DNA from: JAMLHH01 sp964653095
GTDB lineage: Bacteria > Bacteroidota > Bacteroidia > Chitinophagales > JADIYW01
Length of the DNA stretch: 64,000 nt
Direction: 5' to 3'
Assembly (NCBI GenBank): GCA_964653095.1
Contig: CAZZEH010000020.1
Location: 3,001 to 67,000 of the forward strand
Part shown: positions 18,001 to 25,808 of the stretch, piece by piece
How positions within the stretch are numbered: position 1 is the first letter of the stretch
Layout of the letters: the number at the start of each line of letters is the position of its first letter
Notes under the pieces: generated by a model
What the model saw: only the letters and a program-made list of their open reading frames with translations
Told to the model about the DNA's origin: nothing
Databases searched by the model: none
Made by a program: the position numbers and the translations under genes

Positions 18001-21000
18001 AGAATGATATTACCACGCATGGATTCTTCGATAGGTAAAGTCAGGTTTTGCGCTGCTCCTTTCAGATGTATGACGGTGTCTTTTAGGATATTATTTTTAT
18101 GAGTGAAAAATACATGCACATACGCTTCCTGCAAATCGGATGCAAAAGAAATTTCCAAAATCTCTCCCGGGTTGTAAGAGCTTTGATTAGCTGCTACTTT
18201 GATAAAGTCAGGCTTTACGGAGGGTGTCATTTTTTCTTTGACCTCAAAAGTATTTTCTAAACGTATTGTATCTCCTCTGTCCAAAATGACCGCAGTGATT
18301 TTATACATTCCGGCAGAGAGATTTTTGGGAAGAATATCCAATATGGAATCTCCTGATACCTGTATGGTTTGTGTCCATATATTTGCTCCGGCTTTCCACT
18401 CGGATATCGGCATCTCTCCCTGATAATTATCATAAGGGAACAGTTTGTTGTACTCGGCTTCTGTCATAGAAAACTGATCCGGCACTGACCAATATCTCTT
18501 CTTTTTGGGTTGGGATGGTACGGTCAGTTTTTGTATGGATATTTTAAATGAAGACTGCACGGGCTGATTCTGTAAGTTATTGGAACTTACTTTGAGCGTA
18601 GAAGCTGTATTAGGTGTCCATGCGGCATCTACCGACATTTGAGGTTGCACACCATTTTTGCCCACCCTCACCAAAGTCTGAGTGCTTCTCACTTCTCCGG
18701 TCATATCCTGCACATCAACTGATATGTCATACTGATAAGAATTGAGCTTGTTTTTATCGGCTTCTGCAATAAAATTAATCTCGTAATTGCCTTCCTCATC
18801 GGTCATGACTGTGCCTGTCGCCATGATAGTTGGCTGAGCATTATATGGTGGCCAGATTCCTCTGTAGAAATATCTCCATATCGGAAAGTATCCACTTCTT
18901 TTGATCAGATATCTCACTTCTGCTTGGGTGATTTTAGCACCGCTGTATGCGATGGCTGTACCTTTGACAGTGATAGTATCTCCCAATTGAAAATCGCCTT
19001 CCACTGGTAAAGTTTTCACTTCAAAAGTCGGACGTTTGTATTCTTCCACAGCGATGGAAGCAGAACCAAAATCAGTTTCTATTCTGAAAGAACCATTGAG
19101 TCCGCCTTCAGGGATTTTGAAAAACCCGCTGAAACTGCCAAACTCATTTGTTGTATATGTTTGAGTGCCAATATTTTGATAGTTGGCATCTAAGAATCTG
19201 ACTTGTACAGATAAATTATTCAAAGGTCTGACCGTATCTGTTTTGGACTCTATGGCTATTCCTTTGAAATAAACTTCCTGTCCCGGACGATAAATAGAGC
19301 GGTCAGTAAAAATCTGTATACTTTTTCTCCATTCCGGAGTACTTTCTTTATACTTATAATTATAAAAATACTGGTCAGAGGTCTGATAAACATTGCTGCC
19401 ATTTTTCACCTCCACAAAGTAAGTAGCACTCTGTCCCAGCGTTTTTTTGGAGAGGAATATTTCACCTTTTTCATTTGTAAACCCGGATAGTACGTTTAAA
19501 TCCGCCCGACCTAAACCCTGTCTTTTACCTACGGAAGTTTTGATATCATTCAAAGGTTTCCCGCTGGTTCTGTCCTTTACAGTAATGACAATATCGTTTT
19601 CCGTCTCTCGTAGAGAAACCGTCAAATTCGACACGTAAAAAGGTGCTATTGAAAACTTTCCGCTCTGAATATTCTTTTCCAAATCTTTAGTAAAAACTAC
19701 CAATGCATACTGCCCAAACGGCAGTTCTTTCATAGTAAATTCTATACTATGACTTTTTAAATCTTGAGAAGACGGCAGTTTGAAAGTCCCGGTACGAACC
19801 GTTTTCTGTTTGCCGATTGCTGACCAAACCTCGTCAATTTTATACGGAAGATCTTTATTGAATGCATCACTCCATTCTATGATTTTAAAAGAGGCTTCCG
19901 ATATATTTTTATAAGAAACCTGTGTTTTAAAAGGTGCTTTGGAAGGCACTGCTTCTTCCAGATTCACACTGAGTTCCTGACGGCGCAGCGAAGTCAAAAG
20001 ATTTTGCATCAGCTCCGCTCCATAGGTATCGGGATATTGTTTTATCAATTTCTCTGCTTCGGATACCAACTGTACCGGAGTCTTTCCAAACTCGTCGGAC
20101 TGATTATTCCACAGCAATATCTTTCTGGCTTCAAAGAGTGATTTGGAATTTTTGGTAGAGTAATACGCAGCTGCTTTTTCCAATGCAGTTTCATACAGCT
20201 CGGCTTTCTTTTCACCGACATATCTGTCATATACAAAACTCAATCTATAGTCATCGATAAAGGCGGACAACTCCGAATTCTCATCATTGTCATGGAGAGC
20301 TTGCCACTGCTGTATATACTTTAAAGCTCTAAACAGATAAGCATTTTCATCTTTGGCTTTTAGTTTTAATTCTGTGAACTTTGGCGCTTCTGAAAAATAT
20401 TCCGGCAGATTGATTTCAAATTGACCTGCCGCATCTGTCAGTCGAATTTGCTCCGAATTATAATAGCGAACTGCTTCATAATAAATAATGTCCTGCAAAG
20501 AACCGAAGTTGACCTGATAAGGATTCTTTTTATCTAAAACCAAAATATTGGTGTAGCGATCCAAAGGATAGTTTTTCAGTGCCTCGCCCTGCGATAAGGC
20601 ATCCTGATACAAAGCATCTATTTGATTTTTGAATTGGCGAGCATCCCACAATGTGAAATCATCTGCCAATTCCTGAGAATAAGTTCGGTCTATGATTTTG
20701 TACTGATTGCCGGTATAGTAGGATTGATATGCACGTGCCAAGAGAGTTTGCAAGAGCACTTTTTCATCAGCTGAAGTGGCTTCCTCAATTTGAGTTTTCA
20801 AATCATCGACGATAAGATCTTCGCTATTCTCTTCGACGACACTTTTGTTTTTATAGATATGTATCAGCGCTTTAAACTTCTGCTCGGTATTTTTATCTTT
20901 TACCGAATTGTTAAAGATTTTCTGAGCGAGTGCTAAAGCATCTTTATAGCTTCCTTTATTTTCCAAAGTTTGGTATTCCTTCCACATCTTATCGTATTGA

Positions 21001-21080
21001 GAGTTGTCAGCATATAGATTTTGCATACCCGACAAGGCAAGGAAAACCAACAGACCTAATGATTTTATATAATTGGGCAT
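15069..21080 (-). CDS. alpha-2-macroglobulin family protein
   Basis: A 2003-residue exported protein with signal peptide MPNYIKSLGLLVFLALSGM. The N-terminal 400 residues are helical and tetratricopeptide-like. Next come MG domains with the hallmark IFTDRSIYRPGQEVYFKGIA near residue 600, the bait/linker-like segment rich in Ala, Met and Glu near 1190, the alpha-2-macroglobulin core (ITTWKFLAVAHTKG type, here ALTTWKFLAVAHTKGLEHTI), and an alpha/alpha-toroid complement-like region to the end. The thioester motif CxEQ expected at the start of the toroid is absent; the equivalent stretch reads ASATSLFNRFYANTMAAYIL. It probably serves in envelope protection or folding in the periplasm rather than covalent protease trapping. 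It has no operon partner. Confidence 0.88.
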   Translation of the reverse strand: MPNYIKSLGLLVFLALSGMQNLYADNSQYDKMWKEYQTLENKGSYKDALALAQKIFNNSVKDKNTEQKFKALIHIYKNKSVVEENSEDLIVDDLKTQIEEATSADEKVLLQTLLARAYQSYYTGNQYKIIDRTYSQELADDFTLWDARQFKNQIDALYQDALSQGEALKNYPLDRYTNILVLDKKNPYQVNFGSLQDIIYYEAVRYYNSEQIRLTDAAGQFEINLPEYFSEAPKFTELKLKAKDENAYLFRALKYIQQWQALHDNDENSELSAFIDDYRLSFVYDRYVGEKKAELYETALEKAAAYYSTKNSKSLFEARKILLWNNQSDEFGKTPVQLVSEAEKLIKQYPDTYGAELMQNLLTSLRRQELSVNLEEAVPSKAPFKTQVSYKNISEASFKIIEWSDAFNKDLPYKIDEVWSAIGKQKTVRTGTFKLPSSQDLKSHSIEFTMKELPFGQYALVVFTKDLEKNIQSGKFSIAPFYVSNLTVSLRETENDIVITVKDRTSGKPLNDIKTSVGKRQGLGRADLNVLSGFTNEKGEIFLSKKTLGQSATYFVEVKNGSNVYQTSDQYFYNYKYKESTPEWRKSIQIFTDRSIYRPGQEVYFKGIAIESKTDTVRPLNNLSVQVRFLDANYQNIGTQTYTTNEFGSFSGFFKIPEGGLNGSFRIETDFGSASIAVEEYKRPTFEVKTLPVEGDFQLGDTITVKGTAIAYSGAKITQAEVRYLIKRSGYFPIWRYFYRGIWPPYNAQPTIMATGTVMTDEEGNYEINFIAEADKNKLNSYQYDISVDVQDMTGEVRSTQTLVRVGKNGVQPQMSVDAAWTPNTASTLKVSSNNLQNQPVQSSFKISIQKLTVPSQPKKKRYWSVPDQFSMTEAEYNKLFPYDNYQGEMPISEWKAGANIWTQTIQVSGDSILDILPKNLSAGMYKITAVILDRGDTIRLENTFEVKEKMTPSVKPDFIKVAANQSSYNPGEILEISFASDLQEAYVHVFFTHKNNILKDTVIHLKGAAQNLTLPIEESMRGNIILHYEVSAQNRDFSGSQTISIPYEMPGELTYQWKTFRNKLLPGAKETWSLQIFDKNKTLADAELLATMYDASLDQFLPHGYSFRLFYPVTYSFSGVVKTNISFKTSLVRNYTGSGFYQSYSYPGLYYPQLNYFGFNIVPYRYGGNMIYMRSAAGGMALQKIMAADAMPAPAAKESLEESANYAMEESVTDGDRVMGEVMVEEDAFSAQNIALRKNFAETAFFYPQLKKDKDGNYSFEFTMPDALTTWKFLAVAHTKGLEHTIIQEEVVSQKDLMIQMNKPRFVRMGDELYLSARVSNLTENAMEATVNITFRDAQTNKDVTKEILQSGSEMKVNLAAGNNAHTEWKINIPSDYEGLIYEVTASAGNQTDGESDMIPVLENRMLLTESYPFFIRKKGKEEINLKEIIRDSKTAEAKSLTFEYSSQPIWQVLTALPYLNENKDASATSLFNRFYANTMAAYILKSVPESKKLLEAWKKEGSLKSALEKNQELKSVALEATPWLRDAQNETEQMQSLFRLLDDAQNEFGKELLLKKLQELQDESGGLSWYPGMPANRYMTQNIVLGLYRSQHLGMIKISSDKELNAWIDRALKYLEYEAQKSFERIKKNDNDYLNHDHLSYIEIQYLWLISHLNGKKLNDAEKYFYQQAQKYALDKNNYAKAALALTLNRMGDKKMAKDILYSLKQSAVESDQLGMYWKGGTSYFWYQAPIETHALAIQAFEEVNGDTKTADELKIWLMTQKKTSRWVQPNATADACYALLLTGGDWKSSKKQDKIKFDKTKIDKSTASAGTGYIKTTWTAGEIKDAPDKISIKKKTKGPSWGSVYYQYWEDIDKVQASIKDLQVRRTLYRVVNTAKGEELQIINENTPLTVGEKVRVKLELKFDRDVEFFHLQDTRGAGFEPVSVLSRYKYQGGLGYYEVTGDAATHWYMDRVNKGTYVFEYTVFVNMAGVYSSGVTTGECLYAPEFRFQSAGQRVSVGK

Positions 21081-21286
21081 AATATTTATTTCAATTTAGA
21101 TATAGTCCCTAAAAAAGTGCCAAAAGAGGTTTTTATTGCGTAGCAGCATTCTGAACTGCCTTTTCTAAGTTAATTTAACAAAAATAACAGCAATTATCCT
21201 GAGTTGTTGCAGAAGATTTGGGATTTCAGATTCATGAAAATTGGAATATTCAAAATTTTGCTGAAATACATATCTTTAACAATACT

Positions 21287-22054
21287 ATGAAAAGTACCTC
21301 CACTATCAAATTGAAAGACGTCCTAAAAGTCGCACTAAAACCTACTTGGGAGAATTTCGGAATCTGGCTGAGCAGTATCATTTTGCTGACAGGAGTTTTC
21401 TTTTTAGGCTGGGATACCAAAGTGATAGTTTTGGCTTATGCATTGGAGACCATTGTCATCGGTGTCATCCATGTTTTCAAGATGATTGCTGCTGCTTTTA
21501 GCGCAAAAGATCCGGGCTGGGAAGAGTTGAATAAGTATTCTGCTGTTTTTCTGGTTGTATTTTTCTGTTTTCACTACTTCATTTTTGTTACCATACAGAC
21601 CGGTTTTATACTTAGTTTTTTCAACTACAATTTTTCATTTTTCGGAAACAGTCTTTGGGAATCTCTTTCAACCCTGTTTGCTGCCACTGAGATGAAAGGA
21701 GCTTTTTTGACTATCATTCTCAACAATGTTTATGATGCTGTCCGAAACTATTTCCTGCCCCGTAAATATAAAAATGTCGATATGTCCTGGCTGATGTTCC
21801 AGCCTTATGTTCGCGTATTTGTACAGCAGTTTGTTGTGATTTTTGGCGGTGGAACTTTACTGATTACCAAAGCAGTTTCAGCTCTGGCTTCCATACTGAT
21901 TGTTATCCGTGCCTGGGTAGATTTGGTCGGCGTGGCTATCACAACTAATTCTGATTTGAGAAAGAGACTCTTAGATAGAATCACCAAGGATGAGGACAAT
22001 CCCGAGAAAAAGAAGAAGCTGAGAGAGATGTTGGAAGATATGATGGAGGGGTGA
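21287..22054 (+). CDS. DUF6498-like integral membrane protein
   Basis: A 255-residue protein with about five or six hydrophobic segments (FGIWLSSIILLTGVFFLGW, VIVLAYALETIVIGVIHVF, YSAVFLVVFFCFHYFIFVTI, VFVQQFVVIFGGGTLLITKA and a last one near ILIVIRAWVDLVGVAI) and a charged Lys/Glu-rich C-terminal tail. The pattern matches DUF6498-type membrane proteins, whose function is unknown. I start at the ATG at 21287 (MKSTSTIKLKDVLK); the TTG-initiated extension to 21218 adds 23 polar residues without support. A TATCTTTA box at 21271-21278 is too close to the ATG for certainty. Confidence 0.6.
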   Translation: MKSTSTIKLKDVLKVALKPTWENFGIWLSSIILLTGVFFLGWDTKVIVLAYALETIVIGVIHVFKMIAAAFSAKDPGWEELNKYSAVFLVVFFCFHYFIFVTIQTGFILSFFNYNFSFFGNSLWESLSTLFAATEMKGAFLTIILNNVYDAVRNYFLPRKYKNVDMSWLMFQPYVRVFVQQFVVIFGGGTLLITKAVSALASILIVIRAWVDLVGVAITTNSDLRKRLLDRITKDEDNPEKKKKLREMLEDMMEG

Positions 22055-22415
22055 TTTTTACGTTGGGTTTTCATATCCGCCGCCACGGACTCAATCAATA
22101 GTTATAATGCCCTTTCGGCTTGGCTCTGCAATCATCACTCATATTACGCTCACTGACTTCAAAGCCATCGGTGGCCGAAGTCAAGATGAGCGGTTCGGCT
22201 GACGCTCACCGCCCACAGACTCGTCCGACCATCAAGCGGAGTCGTCCGGTCATCGAGCGTCAGTCGAAATGAGCGGTTCGACTAACGCTCACCGCCCACA
22301 AACTCGTACGCCCATCAGGCAAAGTCGTCCGGTCATCGAGCGGAGCCGAGATAACATTGTTTTATGGAATCTTTAAAGTTTATGTGTCTTATAGATAAAT
22401 AAATGTTCGATACCC
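22055..22415. other. repeat-rich intergenic region
   Basis: GC-rich, non-coding, and unlike the AT-rich surroundings. It holds an inverted repeat at 22154-22184 (TGACTTC / GAAGTCA with an inner CCATCGGTGG), the 83-bp tandem duplication at 22188-22352, and at its right end the 23-mer CGGTCATCGAGCGGAGCCG (22330-22352) that recurs inverted beyond the GIY-YIG gene. Confidence 0.7.
22188..22352. repeat. 83-bp tandem duplication upstream of the GIY-YIG gene
   Basis: Two adjacent copies, 22188-22270 and 22271-22352, start GAGCGGTTCG and share ACGCTCACCGCCCACA and GTCGTCCGGTCATCGAGCG, with roughly ten differences. A related fragment (TTCACCGCCCACAGACTCG) recurs near 23025-23044. Confidence 0.85.
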
Positions 22416-22724
22416 ATGAAAGGATATACATACATACTCCTCTGCAGTGATGGAAGTTTGTACACAGGCAGCACAAAAAATCTTGATTTGCGTTTGAAGC
22501 AACATCAAAACGGGGCAGGAGCGAATTATACATCCAAAAGACTTCCGGTAGAACTGGTTTATTACGAAGAATTTCAGCGAATCGATAAAGCTTTTTATAG
22601 AGAAAAACAAATTCAAGGTTGGTCAAAGAAGAAGAAACAGGCGCTGATAGAAAGTGCTTACAGTAAATTGAGAGAATTGGCTGAATGTAAAAATGAAACA
22701 AGTTCTAAAAACTATAAGAAATAA
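22416..22724 (+). CDS. single-domain GIY-YIG endonuclease
   Basis: A 102-residue protein containing just the GIY-YIG nuclease domain of the UPF0213/YhbQ type. It has YTYILLCSDGSLYTGSTK at the N-terminus with the Tyr pair of the motif, a catalytic Arg in LDLRLKQHQ, and the metal-binding Glu in FYREKQIQGWSKKKK. Its C-terminus is Lys-rich. It stands alone, flanked on both sides by GC-rich tandem and inverted repeats that do not occur elsewhere in the window. That suggests the gene and the repeats form a unit. It probably nicks branched or structured DNA; the actual substrate is unknown. Confidence 0.88.
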   Translation: MKGYTYILLCSDGSLYTGSTKNLDLRLKQHQNGAGANYTSKRLPVELVYYEEFQRIDKAFYREKQIQGWSKKKKQALIESAYSKLRELAECKNETSSKNYKK

Positions 22725-22750
22725 TTTGAGATTTTTTGCTGGGTTCCTTC

Positions 22751-22860
22751 GGCTAACGCTCAGGGACCACCATTGACTAACGTTCAGTGATTATCTATTG
22801 GCTAACGCTCAGATACCATCTGTTGACTATCGTTCGAGAACCATCTGTTGAATCTTCCTT
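22751..22860. repeat. 24-25-bp tandem repeats (about five units)
   Basis: Units start at 22751, 22775, 22800, 22825 and 22850, with consensus GGCTAACGCTCAGNNACCAT and variants GACTAACGTTCAG and GACTATCGTTCG. The last unit is degenerate. They share the GCTAACGCTCA core with the repeats upstream of the gene (22280-22290). Confidence 0.8.
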
Positions 22861-22883
22861 CAAGTCTGTCATTGACTTTTTCG

Positions 22884-22908
22884 GTGGCTGAGCGTCAGTC
22901 GAAGCCAC
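22884..22908. repeat. hairpin GTGGCT / AGCCAC with GAGCGTCAGTCGAAG core
   Basis: Six-base arms enclose GAGCGTCAGTCGAAG-like sequence. The same core (GAGCGTCAGTCGAAA) occurs at 22255-22269, left of the GIY-YIG gene. Confidence 0.6.
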
Positions 22909-22991
22909 ACTATTTAAATTTATTTTTTGATGTGTCGGTTTGCCATATAATAATCGGATCATCGAGTGCCATCGAGCAAAGTCGCTCGGTC

Positions 22992-23014
22992 ATCTCGACT
23001 CCGCTCGATGACCG
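22992..23014. repeat. inverted copy of the left 23-mer
   Basis: ATCTCGACTCCGCTCGATG followed by ACCG is the reverse complement of 22330-22352 with a single mismatch. The two copies enclose the GIY-YIG gene at a separation of about 640 bases. Locally, CGGTCATC at 22987-22994 also pairs with GATGACCG at 23007-23014 to form a hairpin. Confidence 0.8.
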
Positions 23015-23144
23015 GGTTTGCATATGTTCACCGCCCACAGACTCGAAATCTCATACCAAAATTGATTCGTTAATTAGTAGATTTGATATTTATAGTCTTG
23101 TCTTTAATTTCAGGGCGTGAACTCGAATTTAAGAAGAATTAGAA

Positions 23145-23771
23145 ATGAAAATTGTAACTATATCAGACACTCACGGAAATCATGCGGCTCTGACACTGCC
23201 GGAGGGCGATGTACTGATACATGCCGGGGACATCAGCAGAAGAGGCAGAAGAGAAGAAGTGGAAGATTTTTTGCAGTGGTTTTCCCAGTTGGATTTTCAG
23301 CATAAAATTTTTATTGCGGGTAATCACGATTTTTTCTTTGAAAAACGTTCGGCTAAAGAGATTAACTCCATAATTCCCGATAACGTAATCTATCTGAATG
23401 ACAGTGGTATTGAAATAAACGGAATAAATTTTTGGGGTTCACCTATTACACCCTGGTTTTTTGCCTGGGCTTTTAACCGAAGAAGAGGAAAGAAAATTCA
23501 GGCTCATTGGAATAAAATACCCAATAGGACTAATGTACTGATTACACACGGACCTCCGGAAGGAGTGCTGGACAGAACAAAATTCGGGAACAAAGCCGGA
23601 TGCAAAGACTTACTTCTGAAAGTGCAGGAAATCAAACCTCAATACCATATTTTCGGACATATACATGAAGGTTATGGTCAAAAGACTATTGGCGAAACGA
23701 CTTTTATAAACGCCAGCGTGATGGATGTAAGCTATAATATGATAAACGCTCCGGTCATTCTGACTTTATAA
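23145..23771 (+). CDS. metallophosphoesterase
   Basis: A 208-residue cytosolic calcineurin-like phosphoesterase with the full set of metal ligands: SDTHG at residues 7-11, AGDIS near 28, GNHDFFFE near 59, THGPPEG near 132 and GHIHEGYG near 171. The order and spacing match the small class of such enzymes acting on phosphodiesters or phosphomonoesters. The substrate is not predictable. It stands alone between the repeat nest and the aerotolerance operon. Confidence 0.88.
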   Translation: MKIVTISDTHGNHAALTLPEGDVLIHAGDISRRGRREEVEDFLQWFSQLDFQHKIFIAGNHDFFFEKRSAKEINSIIPDNVIYLNDSGIEINGINFWGSPITPWFFAWAFNRRRGKKIQAHWNKIPNRTNVLITHGPPEGVLDRTKFGNKAGCKDLLLKVQEIKPQYHIFGHIHEGYGQKTIGETTFINASVMDVSYNMINAPVILTL

Positions 23772-23921
23772 AATCTCATACTTATTACTGGCAAATAAAT
23801 TCTGTCGCCTTTCATGCCCTGAAAAGGTTCTAACATATTTTAACCCGACCTGAATTTTAAGTGTAAGGGTAATCCGTATTTTAGCCACAGATAATCTTCT
23901 TTTGTTTTAAGTAAATCGGGT

Positions 23922-24929
23922 ATGAATACAAATCAATTGGAAGCTGCAGAACTTGCTGACTTACAGCAAAGAGTGCAAACTCAAAGCATTTTCGTCGAAA
24001 CTCTGAGAAATGAATTGTCCAAATCTATTATCGGTCAAAAGCACATGTTGGACAGATTACTTTTGGCATTGCTGACCAACGGTCATATCCTGCTTGAGGG
24101 AGTGCCCGGACTGGCTAAGACTCTGGCTATCAAATCGCTTGCAGAAGCCGTTTCAGTGAAATTCAGCAGAATACAATTTACACCTGATTTGCTGCCCGCA
24201 GATATTGTCGGCACGATGATTTTCCAGCAGCACAAAGGTACTTTTGAAGTCAAAAAGGGTCCAATCTTCTCAAATTTTGTATTGGCTGACGAAATCAACC
24301 GGGCTCCTGCCAAAGTCCAGTCTGCCTTGTTACAGGCCATGCAGGAAAGAATAGTCACTATCGGAGAAACCACTTTCTCGCTGCCCGAACCTTTTTTGGT
24401 CATGGCCACACAAAATCCGATTGAGCAGGAAGGCACTTATCCGCTGCCCGAAGCTCAGGTGGACAGATTTATGCTGAAAGTGAATATCGACTATCCTGAA
24501 TACGAGGAAGAAAGGCTGATTATGCGAATGAATACCACGGAAGACGTACCCGAAATAAAACCCTGTGTGAACAGTGAAGAAATTCTAACAGCAAGAAATC
24601 TGGTTCGGAGTATTTATATGGATGAAAAAATAGAACGCTATATTTTAGACCTTGTTTTTGCAACCCGCCAACCCGAACCGTACAGACTTTCGGAACTTCG
24701 CCCCTATATTTCATACGGTGTTTCACCAAGAGCATCTATCGGTCTGGCTCTGGCAGCAAGAGCGTATGCCTTTTTGCAGCATAGAGCGTATGTCATCCCG
24801 GAAGATATCAAAGCGGTGGCTCCGGATGTACTCAGACACCGAATCGGGCTGACATTTGAAGCCGAAGCCGAAGAGATTAATTCCGGACAAATCATTGATA
24901 AAATTATTCAACGAATAGATGTTCCGTAA
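23922..24929 (+). CDS. moxR: MoxR family AAA+ ATPase
   Basis: A 335-residue AAA+ ATPase with Walker A GVPGLAKT near residue 66, Walker B VLADEINRAP near 125, sensor-1 VMATQNPIEQEGTYPLPEAQ near 166 and sensor-2 ISYGVSPRAS. MoxR proteins are chaperones that act with von Willebrand A domain proteins, which are encoded just downstream. It is the first gene of the bat operon; its stop overlaps the next start by one base. It would act in the cytosol on the membrane-anchored Bat proteins. Confidence 0.93.
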   Translation: MNTNQLEAAELADLQQRVQTQSIFVETLRNELSKSIIGQKHMLDRLLLALLTNGHILLEGVPGLAKTLAIKSLAEAVSVKFSRIQFTPDLLPADIVGTMIFQQHKGTFEVKKGPIFSNFVLADEINRAPAKVQSALLQAMQERIVTIGETTFSLPEPFLVMATQNPIEQEGTYPLPEAQVDRFMLKVNIDYPEYEEERLIMRMNTTEDVPEIKPCVNSEEILTARNLVRSIYMDEKIERYILDLVFATRQPEPYRLSELRPYISYGVSPRASIGLALAARAYAFLQHRAYVIPEDIKAVAPDVLRHRIGLTFEAEAEEINSGQIIDKIIQRIDVP

Positions 24930-25807
24930 TGGATATTCAAGACATCGTACAACAGGTCAAAAAAATTGAGATTAGGTCAAAACTGCTCTCCAGTCAACAG
25001 TTTGCAGGAGAATATAAAACGGCCTTTAAGGGAAGGGGAATGCAGTTTAGTGAAGTCAGAGAATATTCATACGGAGACGATGTCAGACATATCGACTGGA
25101 ATGTATCTGCACGCATGCAGCATCCTTATGTCAAACTTTTTCAGGAAGAAAGAGAGCAGTCCGTATTTTTTTTGATTGACATCAGTCCGTCGGTGCTGAC
25201 TTCTATCGGACACACCGACCGAAGAACACTTATTGCCGAACTGGTCGCCACGCTGGCTTTCTCTGCCGGAAGAAATCAGGATAAGACCGGGCTGATGCTG
25301 TTTGACTCGACTGTCAGAAAAGTTATTCCTCTGTCAAAGGGTTACGGGCATATTCTGCAAATGATTAGAAATATAATCACAGCAGAGAGTCAGGCTGAAG
25401 GCGATATAAACATAGAAGAAGCTGTACAATATTTCAGAAAGCTTTATTCGGGAAATACTGTAGTGTTTCTCATTTCCGATTTTCTGACGGATAATTATAA
25501 AAATGCACTTAAAATCCTGTCCGCAGGAAATGACCTGATTGGCATAAAAGTCAAAGACCCTTTGGATGATTTACTCCCCGATTTGGGGCTGATTCAAATT
25601 AAAGATTCGGAAACGGGCCGGACAGAATGGGTGGACACCTCTTCTAAGTCCTACCGAAAATGGTACCGGTCTCAGGCAGAATTCAGACGAAAGTATTTTA
25701 TACAGTCATTCAAAGAAGTCAGAGCATCCGCAATAGAACTACAGGATAATGAAGACTTTATCAGAGTGCTGCAACGTTTTTTCCGACAAAGAGCTAAAAA
25801 ATATTAG
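24929..25807 (+). CDS. DUF58 domain protein of the Bat operon
   Basis: A 292-residue protein with the DUF58 signature GEYKTAFKGRGMQFSEVREY followed by GDDVRHIDWNVSAR near residues 28-62. It is then a von Willebrand A-like fold with DISPS near 80. No membrane segments are seen, so it is the short cytosolic form. It almost always lies next to MoxR, as here, and is presumed to work with it. Starts at the ATG overlapping the moxR stop. Confidence 0.92.
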   Translation: MDIQDIVQQVKKIEIRSKLLSSQQFAGEYKTAFKGRGMQFSEVREYSYGDDVRHIDWNVSARMQHPYVKLFQEEREQSVFFLIDISPSVLTSIGHTDRRTLIAELVATLAFSAGRNQDKTGLMLFDSTVRKVIPLSKGYGHILQMIRNIITAESQAEGDINIEEAVQYFRKLYSGNTVVFLISDFLTDNYKNALKILSAGNDLIGIKVKDPLDDLLPDLGLIQIKDSETGRTEWVDTSSKSYRKWYRSQAEFRRKYFIQSFKEVRASAIELQDNEDFIRVLQRFFRQRAKKY

Positions 25808-25808
25808 A

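Larger units (their letters stand above)
22725..23144. other. repeat-rich region downstream of the GIY-YIG gene
   Basis: Non-coding. It contains the 25-bp tandem repeats at 22751-22860, a hairpin at 22884-22908 and inverted-repeat sequence at 22992-23014. The region returns to AT-rich sequence at about 23050. Confidence 0.65.

Noticed and set aside
22848..23120. Plus-strand 90-codon reading
   Set aside because: Covers the hairpin and inverted repeats, with no family resemblance; composition reflects repeats.
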